Positions 21,722-31,383 of a stretch of 64,000 nt of DNA are shown here, one piece after another. The stretch lies in contig SWBL01000102.1 of the NCBI GenBank assembly GCA_024195585.1, positions 62,001 to 126,000 on the forward strand, in the 5' to 3' direction. The notes below the pieces were generated by a model that worked only from the letters and a program-made list of their open reading frames with translations, was not told the DNA's origin and searched no databases. This DNA is from Aureobasidium sp. EXF-3400. Taxonomy: Eukaryota; Ascomycota; Dothideomycetes; Dothideales; Saccotheciaceae. The first letter of the stretch is position 1. Every line of letters starts with the position of its first letter. Both the position numbers and the translations under genes were made by a program.

Positions 21722-22848
21722 CGGCGAAAGCTGTGTGAGTTATGATAAAGGGGTGTGAGAATTGAACTCAATCAGCAGGTTGTTCGAACGGAAAGTACAG
21801 AGGTAGGTTGGAACCAGAGAGATGTTTGTATGACGTCTGATAGACTTTCGGATAAGGTGTATAGAACGAAGGCGGGGTTCGATTAATAATTGGTTAAAGT
21901 TAACGACAACGAGGGGTTCTTGGCGTCTACATAGCAACTTTCTGTATACTTCAACATGTAACAATCATGGATCGATGGAACTTCGGATAGAATGTTTCAT
22001 TGGTTCACAGAAACTCAAGGTGACTGTGCATCCCTAAAGATCGATCTCATTCCACGTAAAAACGCATCACAATGCTCGAGCGTTGAGGTAGCACAGTGCA
22101 TCGTGATCGCTACCGATTCCGAAAAGTGCCTTGGTGTGTCCAAACCCAGGCTCATTCTTGACACTGACATAGTCGTGACCCTAGTGGATTAAAGAGATTT
22201 GAAAGCCAGGCCCTTCTTTGGAGGTAGGCAAATATGTTTCTTGTCCTGTGCGACATCAAGCTCTCCAAGCATCACCCAGCTTTTGAAGCTCGGACAGCAA
22301 GTCACAAACCGCGTCTGATCGATTATGAAAATAACGAAGAGATAGAAGCTGGAGCTTGGAGAAGGCATCTGCGTGCCTGCCAGTATATGGTTGAAGGTCC
22401 GAAGTTCCTCCGCTTAGTCATCAGCTTTCTCGCGGAAAGAACAGCCGACCTGTTGTGAAATCAAACAGTCCAACGAACACACAGTTGCTCGAGCATCCTC
22501 CCGACACAGCTGAACTCCTGCAACGGCCAAACTACCTCGTCTGGAAGTGACATTCTAACTGACTCCTGCCAAGAAATTCACGCTAGCCATCAGACCATGC
22601 AGACCCCAATGAATGAACCCATACGAGAATCTTGGCTATACATATTTGATACGACCACTCTCATAAGACAGTCCGAGAGAGGACATCATACACTCACGAT
22701 ATCTGTGCTTCAGGCTTTGTGAAGAACTTCTCAATCCATGTTTGACTGGCACTCCAAAGGCACAAGCACGAGAACAAATTTTATAAGGCAATCATCGTTT
22801 CTATTCTCTTAGGTTGGTATCGTTTGGTATCATCGCGTCTAATATAAA
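21722..22848. other. Intergenic region; contains a short foldback
   Basis: 1.1 kb without a supported gene. A 42-bp foldback lies at 22066-22107, with ends ATCACAATGC and GCATCGTGAT (9 of 10 pairing). The 3' side towards the PrpF gene is A/T-rich. Confidence 0.4.
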
Positions 22849-24147
22849 TTATCCCAGGTAATAAACCTTGCCCTCGAATAACCGGCGGGCTGTTCGGAAC
22901 ACTACCACCTCTTCCACTTGACTTTTCGCATCTAACCGGACGTCAACATCCATGTCTCCACCGGGGTGTCGGAGACGAACAGTCTCGAGATCCGGCACGA
23001 TATCCATCTCAATAGGAGAGTCTTCTCTTTTCCTCGCATCAGATGAGCCATTGCGAAGCTCGTATGCTACAGTGCCTTTGGTGCATGCCGCAGTGCCGAG
23101 ACATACTGCTCCGGTCAACTGCAAGCTTCCATGAACCTTGCCCATAGAGTACGCGACAACTTGGAAGTCTACCGATGGCTTGTCATCAGCGACTTCTGGC
23201 CTCGACAGAACCGCGATCTTTGGTGTGCCTCTGGTAAGCGCTGCCTCATTGGTGCTCTTGGCCAGACCCATCAGGACTGCTGCTTCTCTTCGGATCTTTT
23301 CAATAAACTCGATGGAGACTGCTGCACTCGGCCCTTCTGTGTGGAAGAATGCTGGTAGTGTGGAGCTATCAACAAGACAGAAAGGGTTGGCAGCGTCAAC
23401 AAGACTGACTTGTATCGGGATAGGTTCAGAGTTGAATGAGGTCTGCATAAGGATGGTGTTCATGGCCCGTCCTGAGGGTAGTAGTTTGCCAGTCATGGCA
23501 CCAGCTGGTTTGGAGAAGCCCATTTGAACTCGGCTACCGACTGAATATAATCCGGGAAGTTGACAGTCTCCATCCTCGAGAAAATGGCCTTCGTCGTCGA
23601 CTTGGACCGTCTCAATCATGACAGAGTTTGTGTTTGTGTTGAAGACTCTGACTTTGACCTGCTTTTGTCCTGGAAGGACATCAACCAAGCCTTCGTCGAC
23701 TGCAAAAGGACCAACACCAGATGCGATGTTGCCGCAGTTACCGGTCATGTCCAGCTTCGGAGCACCAATCGTCACCTGGACGAACGTGTAGTCTACATCT
23801 ACGCCGGGACGAGTGGATCGTGATACAACGGCGACTTTCGATGTTGTCGAAGTTGCGCCGCCAATTCCGTCCAACTGCTTGGGATCCGCATCATATGAGC
23901 CCATAACTCGTGTGATGACGGAAGACCAGTCTTGTTGACTCTGTGGTAGATCTTTACGGTGCAGGTAGAGACCCTTCGAAGTACCAGCTCTCATCCAGAC
24001 GGCTGGAAGTGCTCTTCGCTTTTTGGGTATGGCTTGAGGCACCACAGTAGTGGTGGATGTGATGATTCCGGGCATGATTGATGGGTGGAAGTCGAGGATA
24101 CGAGGGATGATTGCAGCGTCGATGTGTCGTGCGGCTGTCTTGAACAT
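22849..24147 (-). CDS. PrpF-family isomerase (aconitate/methylaconitate isomerase-like, Adi1-like)
   Basis: A single exon of 432 residues. PrpF/DUF453 features include WMRAGTSKGLYLHRKDLP (lysine in GTSKG at about 55-59), DGIGGATSTTSKVAVV, the active-site loop LDMTGNCGNIASGVGPFAVDEGL (Cys at about 138) and SGRAMNTILMQ. The family has two diaminopimelate-epimerase-like halves and shifts the double bond of 2-methylaconitate or aconitate; fungal Adi1 makes trans- from cis-aconitate. The first 24 residues (MFKTAARHID..) are basic and amphipathic, and a second in-frame ATG at 24075 begins MPGIITS, so a mitochondrial and a cytosolic form are possible. It is divergent from the MFS gene at 24600 across a conserved promoter block. 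Confidence 0.88.
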   Translation of the reverse strand: MFKTAARHIDAAIIPRILDFHPSIMPGIITSTTTVVPQAIPKKRRALPAVWMRAGTSKGLYLHRKDLPQSQQDWSSVITRVMGSYDADPKQLDGIGGATSTTSKVAVVSRSTRPGVDVDYTFVQVTIGAPKLDMTGNCGNIASGVGPFAVDEGLVDVLPGQKQVKVRVFNTNTNSVMIETVQVDDEGHFLEDGDCQLPGLYSVGSRVQMGFSKPAGAMTGKLLPSGRAMNTILMQTSFNSEPIPIQVSLVDAANPFCLVDSSTLPAFFHTEGPSAAVSIEFIEKIRREAAVLMGLAKSTNEAALTRGTPKIAVLSRPEVADDKPSVDFQVVAYSMGKVHGSLQLTGAVCLGTAACTKGTVAYELRNGSSDARKREDSPIEMDIVPDLETVRLRHPGGDMDVDVRLDAKSQVEEVVVFRTARRLFEGKVYYLG

Positions 24148-24311
24148 AGTAAGTTGAAGATATTGAATGAGTAGTCATGAAAATACGTAGGCCTTGGCCT
24201 CGGGACTTATATCCATTGACTTTTGTGATATACACGATCGCTCGCGGCACTCTTTCTTCCACGGATGTCTTGGAGTCCGTAGTGCTGCAATCTTCCTACG
24301 GATCATACTAA

Positions 24312-24472
24312 GGAGTGTAACCGGAGTCGCAGTGCTAGCCCGATACTTCCCACGGCGAGAACGGCACGGATATCATATTCCATGGAGACAGAAAGGCCGT
24401 CGCGATCCACACTTCTCCGCAAAACGAAACTCTACTCCACGAATGTCACCCCGGGGCCGGTGCCGGATCTAC
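24312..24472 (+). promoter_or_regulatory. Promoter block A, similar to block B at 30834-30994
   Basis: A 161-bp segment between the divergent PrpF and MFS genes. It matches block B in the same orientation and at the same length. Shared words include CAGTGCTAGCC, TTCCCACGG, GGCCGTCG, CACACTTCTCCGCAAAA, TGTCACCCCGGG and CCGGTGCCGGATCTAC. The palindromic CCGGTGCCGG at 24457-24466 contains CGG-N2-CCG, a Zn2Cys6-type half-site pair. The block ends 127 bp before the MFS start and begins 164 bp before the PrpF start, so it can serve both genes. Confidence 0.8.
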
Positions 24473-24599
24473 TCGGCAAACCCCAACCTGGGGGGCCGTC
24501 TAGAGTTTAATCCTTCTGGCGGATTCATAAATACTAAGCTCTCTTGTCCTCTTGGGACCAAGAACTCCAAGCATCTCATCGCCTGATTCAGCTCTCAAC

Positions 24600-26223
24600 A
24601 TGCCTGGAAGACACGCTGCAACCGTCACACTCGTCAACCCGGCGCCACGGGAGGTATACAACGCATATGTGTATCTCGTTGCCATGGTCGCCGCTATGGG
24701 CGCCTTCATCTTCGGTTACGATCTAGCATTCATTGGAACTACCATCACTCTCAAACCGTTCATCAAGGACTTTGGCCTGACCCACGCTTCGGCAAGCGCC
24801 AAAGATGCATTTTCCGCCAACATCGTGTCCTTGCTGCAAGCAGGATGCTTTTTCGGTTCCTTGGCTGTTGCACCACTTGGAGATCGACTTGGACGCAAGC
24901 CTGCATTGATGGTCGCCGGTATAGTCTTCTGTGCCGGGTCTTTGATGCAGACCGTCAGCTTTGGCCATGTGGCAGCCATGTATGTTGGCAGAGCCATTGG
25001 AGGTCTTGTAGGTTTTGATTCGCTGCACACTCGTAGACCGTTCCTGACAACATGACTAGGGTGTCGGTGCTGCCAGTGGACTCGTCCCCCTCTATATCGC
25101 CGAGCTGGCACCACCAGCCATTCGAGGCAGACTTGTCGGGATCTACGAGATCAGCGTACAGACTGGTACCTGCATCGGCTTCTGGATCTGCTATGGCGTC
25201 CAAAGAAACATGGCTGCTACCTCTTCTCAATGGATTCTGCCTTTCGCCGTCCAGCTTATTCCCGGTGTGCTTCTGATCATCGGAATGTTCTTTGTGCCCG
25301 AGTCACCAAGATGGCTGGCTCAACACAAGTCTCGCGATATCGCCGCACACACACTTTGCAAGCTCCGTGGTCTGCCTGAAGATCATGCCTATCTCCAAGA
25401 GGAGCTTACTCACATCATGGATACTGTCAATGAACAGCTGGAAAGCCCACATGACCAGGGCCTGGTTTCTCAGATTAAGGAGCTTCGCGTCCCCAGTAAC
25501 CGCAAACGCATCTTCGTGGGAGTAACAATATTCATTTTTATGCAATTCGCTGGATCGAACGCAATCAACTACTACAGTCCCCGTATCTTCAAATCTATCG
25601 GCCTCAAGGGGCAATCTACTGGTCTCTACGCAACCGGTATCTACGGTATCGTACGACTTATCTGCGTCATTATCGCCATGCACTATGTTGTGGATCGCTT
25701 CGGACGCAGAAAGATGCTCATGGGCGGTGCAGCTGTAATGGCCACTGCAATGTGGTTCATTGGCGCATACATCAAGATTGCAAACCCAGCCAAACACGCC
25801 GTCGGGTTGTCTGCTGGAGGTTACGCAGCAGTCACATTCATTTACATCTTTGCAGTCGGTTTCTGTTTCTCCTACGCTGGAGTTCCTTGGATTTACTGCT
25901 CTGAGATCTTCCCTATTCGCATCAGAGGTCTAGGTATGGCTCTGTGTACCGCTACCCACTGGTTGTTCAACTTTGTCATCGCCAGATCGGTGCCGTACAT
26001 GATTTCCAACATTGGATTCGGCACATACTTTGTCTTTGCCAGCTTCACGACCGTTTCGATCATTTTTGTTTACTTCTGTGTGCCAGAGACCAAGGGTTTA
26101 TCGCTCGAGGAAATCGACGTCGTGTTTGGTGGAGAATTGACCAGCGGACTCGAGGGCGCTGCTTTGGAAGAGGTCAAGATCGGCGAGGAGGCTACACATG
26201 TCGAGTACATTCAGAAGTCATGA
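24600..26223 (+). CDS. MFS transporter, quinate permease/sugar-porter type
   Basis: Two exons (24600-25007 and 25060-26223) with a 52-nt intron give 523 residues. Sugar-porter motifs: GAFIFGYDLAFIG in TM1, [84 protein letters not shown], and the C-terminal PETKGLSLEEIDVVFGG. The TM7 motif [13 protein letters not shown] is the variant found in quinate/organic-acid permeases (QutD/Qa-y) rather than hexose carriers. It is a plasma-membrane proton symporter, and its position beside a PrpF isomerase suggests an acid substrate such as a tricarboxylate (inference). A likely TATA element (CATAAATA) lies about 70 bp upstream of the ATG. Confidence 0.9.
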
Positions 26224-26376
26224 ACGGTGCTCGACTACGACAGTTATGGAGAAATATTTTGGAATTTAATGACTCTTTTTTTGTACATACTTTACAGACT
26301 ATATCTACACAGATCATTCTCAACTTCTCTCGCATCCTCCCTGTGTGCCCCTCTATCTCACGTTGTCGATTGTGAC

Positions 26377-26476
26377 AATGCACAATAGCTTCGAGAAGTA
26401 GAACACTATCCATCGAGAAGTGAGTTACTCTCGACTCTCTTTGGACACATCTTCAATCTAGAAATGATTGTGCATT
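26377..26476. repeat. Foldback element E3 (related ends)
   Basis: A 100-bp sequence with perfect 10-bp terminal inverted repeats AATGCACAAT / ATTGTGCATT. Its right side (TGCATTTTTACAGCTTCTG) resembles the right end of element E1, but the core has diverged. It lies between the convergent MFS and Zn2Cys6 genes. Confidence 0.5.
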
Positions 26477-26583
26477 TTTACAGCTTCTGAAGTCTTGTGA
26501 GAGGGGATGGGAGATGCAAACTTTGACCCCCATGTGTTTGAAATTTTGTATCTCCTGCTCTCCACCTTCGAAGATCAACTTTG

Positions 26584-26690
26584 TAGAAATGCACGGTTCT
26601 TTCCGAATGGTAAACATGCCCATAGAGAGCCGATAAAAACACGGCTCTCAGTGGTCGCTTCCTATTTACTAAAGGAACCATGCATTTCTA
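26584..26690. repeat. Foldback element E1, similar to E2 at 29258-29364
   Basis: A 107-bp imperfect hairpin. The ends TAGAAATGCA and TGCATTTCTA are a perfect 10-bp inverted repeat, extended on the inside by GGTTC / GAACC. An inner inverted repeat, GAGAGCCG / CGGCTCTC, encloses ATAAAAACA. It aligns along its whole length with E2. It ends four bases before the stop codon of the Zn2Cys6 gene (minus strand), so it is in that gene's 3' end. It could be a small MITE-like element or a hairpin regulator. Confidence 0.65.
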
Positions 26691-26693
26691 CAG

Positions 26694-29030
26694 CTAGAAA
26701 GGTGCCATGCTATTGGGATAAAACCAATCGAAAGCCGAGGCGTTGAATCCGAATAAAGCGTCATCGTATGATTCAACGCCTGTACTGAGCACCTGCCCTT
26801 GATTTGTGCTTGGCATAGCACTGTTTCCTCCATACAAAGCGTTGGCTGTATGGTCGTGTGGTATTGCATAATTTTGGCCATATAGCTGCTGTTCGTGCAT
26901 GAAGCTGTGGATAATGGTATCCACATCTATATCAGGATCAAACTGTCCAGCGACCATGGTAGGCTCATGATTGATCATTGCGTCGATCGGCAGATGTGAT
27001 CTTGCCATGCTAGATGTATTGCTAGGAGAAGTGAGAGCATTAGATTGAGAGCTTGGCGTCACATTGGATGAGGTGCGGTCGGTCACTGGATCCCTAGGGT
27101 TCGTGGTAGCGCTAGAAGTGGTTCCTGGATCGTCTAATTTGATGCCCATCCGCTTCTTCAGGTTTTCGATCACGATAGATGCCTTCTTGACAGCATAGTT
27201 TGTGGCCGAGTTCTGATCAAAGACGGCGAGGCATGTGCGAAGGTGCTCGTGAGCCTCAGAAGTAGACGCCCTCGTAGCCGCGATACGGACGTGTATTGTG
27301 GCAGCAACATAAGTAGCATATGAGATGAGATATGGTGCCCGTCTCACAGAGAATGATTTGTCGTAAAGCCGTACCAACTTCACTATATTGATCGCAGCTT
27401 CTGTACACGTTGCCAATGACGACTTTGATGTCGATGGTAACGTTAGATGCAGATGACCATCAGCTACGAGTGGACGATGGAGAAGCACTCTAAGGACGTT
27501 CCACATACACTGAAGTGAGAAGACATGTGGTGGAGGGAGTTGCTGAGTCCCGCTGTCACTGCTGGTGTCAATCCTCAAATGTTCAGGCAGCTCAGCCATC
27601 CAGTCTTGCAGCTGCTTCTCGACGTACTCCAGATCCTGAACCAAGTCTTGAGTATTTCGCTTCTGCTCTCTCTCACAGTAGGTTCTGTCAAGAATCTGCT
27701 GGAGAATCATACAAAGCTTACACAGTTGTCCGAAAGTTGACACACTGTAGCTTGGCGAACCGGGATAACTAGGCCCACTGGCATATGCGAAAGGATGCCA
27801 GGCTTCCAGTTCTTCATAAGTGTCCATGAATTTGATGGGAACTTGACCGTCGATAGCTCTAAGGCTGGCCGGACGACCTTGGTATAATGACTGCATCTTG
27901 TCGACAACATATGCTGACCAGTAGACTCGTCGGCGAATCTCGAGATCCTCTTCAGAAAATCGTTGCATGGTTGGCATCATGGCTGCATCGACGTGTAGCC
28001 CGACATCTACCAGCATCCTGAAGGCCGTTCCAGCATATACCCAAGCAGCGCTCTGCTCGTCGCCCAGAGCAAAGAGCGAATTGCTCATCTGTAACAAGGC
28101 CTGAATTGTAGTGATCTCACTATGGTCAAGTGCTTGCCCAAGGAGATCACGCACGCGGTTGCGAAATTGCCAGCCAGCTGTTCTGACGTCGTTCGCATCT
28201 TTGCGTAGATCTAATCTTGGACTGAACTTGGAAGCTCCGTAAAATATTGCATTGAGTAGAATCTTGGAGAAATATGGTCCGTTGCAGGCCATGTCGCGCA
28301 TAAAAGCCGGTCGATACGTGATGAGGAAAGAGTGGTGCTGTCGGTTCCAGTGTAGATTCAGTAGATGCATACCGAGTTCAGGATCCACACCGTCAAAATC
28401 AAGCTTGCCGGCACGAAAGGTGATGCTCTCGAGCTGTCGCTGCTCCGCCGCCGCAGCCACCAGAATTCTAGGCATCCATGTCTCTCGCTCCTTGGTCAAA
28501 TATGATCGGGATTGTCTGTTGGATGAAGCTGCTTCATTGAATAGCGTGCTTGTTGGACCATGATAGGTTGTACTTCCTACGGATGCTGGCGTCTCAACCG
28601 GATCGTTACTGTCGCGACGAATTTGCTCTATAGGAATAGCAGTGGTTTGCCCTGCAGAACCAGCGACGGTTTGCTCCTCCAGGTCTATCGTCTGTTCTGG
28701 CGTTAATCCATTGTGACTTGCTTCAGTGTGAACCTGGTTATCAGGCGTGCCTGAGACACGTTCACGGAGACGTCGATTTTCTTCCAGTAGTTCGTTCAGG
28801 GCGGCATTAGTGGGTCGTGGCTTCCGCGAGGGGCCACTGAAGACGCACTCCTGCTCGTAGATCTCACAGTTTTTACAACGCGGTCGTTCACCAGTACATT
28901 TCATCTGGTCCGGGGATCATCAGCACATCGCCTAACGCGTAGGATGGTCAGTGTGGAGCTCGCGGACCTTGCGTTGTCTGCAGTATGCGCATGCCTGTTG
29001 GGCACGGACATGCCGTCTCTCAGGAGGCAT
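26694..29030 (-). CDS. Zn2Cys6 fungal transcription factor
   Basis: Two exons, 29030-28968 and 28904-26694, 757 residues. The 63-nt intron splits the zinc cluster: exon 1 gives ACAYCRQRK and exon 2 starts MKCTGERPRCKNC, restoring CX2CX6CX6CX2CX6C (about residues 14-41). A linker and a short coiled coil follow (LNELLEENRRLRERV), then the fungal-specific middle homology region (about residues 190-480, with LLNAIFYGASKF, RRRVYWSAYVVDKMQSLYQGRP and similar). An in-frame ATG at 29129 would lengthen the N-terminus. The gene lies between the two divergent pairs that share promoter blocks A and B, so it is the obvious candidate regulator of this region. Its own upstream region lacks the block. It has foldback elements at both ends. 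Confidence 0.9.
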
Positions 29031-29257
29031 ATTGCGGCGACAGACCGCGGATGAGATTTCCGTCGTACTTGGAAAGTGTGGTGACACTGATGATAGAGAG
29101 CAAGATTCCGTGGCTACGAGCGGGATCATGATGCGGGGCAGACGCGTCCGGTTGTGGTCAATGCTCAGCCACGGCGCGCTTCGGGCCTTCCTTTTCGTGT
29201 GCGAAGTCTGCAAATCCCGGCCACTCTCACGACCACACACACGTGAAATTCCAGCCA

Positions 29258-29364
29258 TCGAAATGCACAATTGTTCCCAGATAGTAAGCAAGCCCACAGA
29301 GAGCAGATCAAATCACGACTCTCAGTGGATGCTCTCTACCTGTTAAAACAACTGTGCATTTCTA
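29258..29364. repeat. Foldback element E2, similar to E1
   Basis: Terminal inverted repeats GAAATGCACAATTGTT and AACAACTGTGCATTTC pair at 15 of 16 positions. The core aligns with E1 (GTAAGCAAGCCCACAGAGAGC against GTAAACATGCCCATAGAGAGC; CTCTCAGTGG identical). It lies about 230 bp upstream of the Zn2Cys6 start, in its promoter or leader. Confidence 0.65.
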
Positions 29365-29699
29365 TAGGTAGCTACTCACGCGACACTCTTTGCGCACGGG
29401 AGGAGGTTCCACTCTCGATTGTCTGGCTCCTTCTCCATCAGTCGCCATAACATCACCGCAAGAAAAAGTGTGGGCGGTAGCCGGAGATTTGTGCTTTAGT
29501 AAGGAGCGACGCTATGCTTGCGAGTACCTCTTGGGCCACATGCATTGGTGAGGTGCGCTTCTTGCGAAAATGTCATGGTGAGTGGCACTGAGTGCCGAAT
29601 ACGTTGTCTGCAGAGGAACACCTAACAGGCAGGATCTATGTGGTATATAACTTGAAAAGGAAACGCAGCTCGACTTCAAATCAAAACGGCACAATAAAC
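29365..29699. other. Intergenic region between the Zn2Cys6 gene and the carrier gene
   Basis: 335 bp on the 3' side of the carrier and further upstream of the regulator. A TATATAA stretch occurs near 29643. No gene supported. Confidence 0.35.
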
Positions 29700-30608
29700 T
29701 CAAGACATGAAGCTCAGAATCCTTTCGTAGACCGAAAAGACAATTCCACCAGAGAGGAGGAGTCTACCCAGTCTTGGGCCGCTTCCCTTCCAGAATGCTC
29801 TGACGCCGCCATCACTCCAGACGCCCCTGACAGCTCGTACTAGCGTCTCGCCTTGACTGCTTTGAGTACGTGTCTTGATCGTGTCGAATGGTTGAGTCGC
29901 ATACACAGTGATCAGGCCTGCGCATGCACCAATGGCGAAAGTTTCGGGGGTGGTCTTCGGCGCTTGTCCGATGTAGCCGGCGTACTGAGTTTTGAGTGTG
30001 TTGTATGACCCCATTCTGACGGCTGAAGTGGCTGATTGCTTGATGGTTGTGCTCACTAGACCCCGATACAATCCTGCGATGCCTTGTTCGCGTATGAGGA
30101 TACCGACTGCGTGAGGGGTAGATCGGAATCTTTTGGCGCCCTTGCCATCATCAATTAGAGCAGTCTTGATTCGTTCGGTCGGTGTCACAGCCAGGACACT
30201 CTCAACAGCTCCTGCTACACTTCCAGCTAAGATACCGCCGGAGGTCGACAGTTTTCCGTTCTCATCTGCAAGTTGGGCTTTGATGGTATCAAATGCGAGA
30301 AAGCGAACACCAGCTTTGAGTGCAGTGCCGACGATCAACGCGCTACAACCAGTGTAGATACCTGACACTCCTTGAGTTGCCACTACACTGCGAAGTGCTT
30401 GGAATGCATTGCCTTGTTTTCCTTGAGACCGCAGTTGACTGCTGGTTTTGGCATATTCGAAAGGGTAGGTTATGCCGGCTTCGACACCTCCTGCTACAGC
30501 GCCGGCGAAGAGAGATGTAAGAGGATGCACATGCGCCGTTGTCTTTTTCTTTTGGATCGTTGTCGTGGGCAAAGCGACTGTGGTCGAGGATATGGCGGTT
30601 GTTGACAT
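29700..30608 (-). CDS. Mitochondrial tricarboxylate (citrate) carrier, Ctp1/MttA family
   Basis: A single exon of 302 residues from the ATG at 30608; the longer frame to 30698 adds a poorly conserved N-terminus. Three mitochondrial carrier repeats are present, with signatures ITYPFEYAKTSSQL, VTPTERIKTALIDD and ATQPFDTIKTRTQS. The matching second halves include FRSTPHAVGILIREQGIAGLYRG and WKGSGPRLGRLLLSGGIVFSVYE. The GVRFLAFDTIK and PTERIKTALIDD stretches are diagnostic of the citrate transport protein family, which includes the MttA/Mtt1 cis-aconitate carriers of itaconate producers. It is an inner-membrane exchanger moving citrate/cis-aconitate between matrix and cytosol. Fungi usually have a housekeeping Ctp1 elsewhere, so a copy beside a PrpF gene and sharing its promoter block suggests a dedicated role. 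Confidence 0.9.
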   Translation of the reverse strand: MSTTAISSTTVALPTTTIQKKKTTAHVHPLTSLFAGAVAGGVEAGITYPFEYAKTSSQLRSQGKQGNAFQALRSVVATQGVSGIYTGCSALIVGTALKAGVRFLAFDTIKAQLADENGKLSTSGGILAGSVAGAVESVLAVTPTERIKTALIDDGKGAKRFRSTPHAVGILIREQGIAGLYRGLVSTTIKQSATSAVRMGSYNTLKTQYAGYIGQAPKTTPETFAIGACAGLITVYATQPFDTIKTRTQSSQGETLVRAVRGVWSDGGVRAFWKGSGPRLGRLLLSGGIVFSVYERILSFMS

Positions 30609-30833
30609 TGTGAAATTTTGAATCCTGATGGTCAAGAAGGGATTCTGGTATGCTCGTAAGTGATTCTGCTTCCAAGAGTTTCTGACTTCCGAGGTCATCT
30701 TACCTTATATTGATATCTTTAGTAGGTTAGGTGATCACTCAGGTTTAGCGTTTCTTAGTTCTCCATTCGCTATACGCTTCTACTCGGGTGTAGTATGCAT
30801 ATTGCTTACGGCATTCTTCCCACGGAACGGTAG

Positions 30834-30994
30834 GGAGTGTTGTGGAAGTCACAGTGCTAGCCTTAAAATTTCCCACGGGAGCACGGCAGGAACAATACAT
30901 TCCGCGGGACTAGGGGGGCCGTCGTGATTCACACTTCTCCGCAAAAACTAGACTCACTCTAGCACTGTCACCCCGGGACCGGTGCCGGATCTAC
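30834..30994 (+). promoter_or_regulatory. Promoter block B, similar to block A
   Basis: A 161-bp segment in the divergent region between the tricarboxylate carrier (start 30608) and the MFS gene (start 31384). It aligns to block A over its full length with few gaps. The CCGGTGCCGG palindrome is at 30979-30988. Similarity extends slightly upstream (CTTCCCACGGA here, CTTCCTACGGA beside block A). Downstream the sequences diverge at once. Confidence 0.8.
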
Positions 30995-31383
30995 GGTCCA
31001 CGGATGCCTCCACTCGCTCCATCGACCTTGTGTCTCCACAAAAATCGATATTATGGCAACTTGCCAAGTGTACAACATCTTGGACCGTTCCCTACTGTCT
31101 ACCTCTTCTCCAGCATTCTCCTATGTCCCTCTCAACGACCTTGCCCCATGGGGTATACCCCACAGAGCTTTCATGTCTTGGTCTAACTTGGCGAATGCCA
31201 TAGAGGATTACAGCTGCGAGTCTACTTTGACTTGGCGATTGAGGACTGCAGCCACGATGAGTCCCGTCAGGATGTCGCGGACAAGTATGAATAGGCTGTC
31301 GAGAACCACGAATATCGCCTTTCTATCATCATCATAATTCCAATCTTCTTTCACCAAGCATCACTTCTAGAACGATTTCTGAG
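30995..31383. other. Promoter/leader of the Dal5-type MFS gene
   Basis: 390 bp between block B and the start codon. Plus-strand frames here (for example 31053-31337) have no recognisable content and are taken as leader. No further conserved element seen. Confidence 0.35.
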
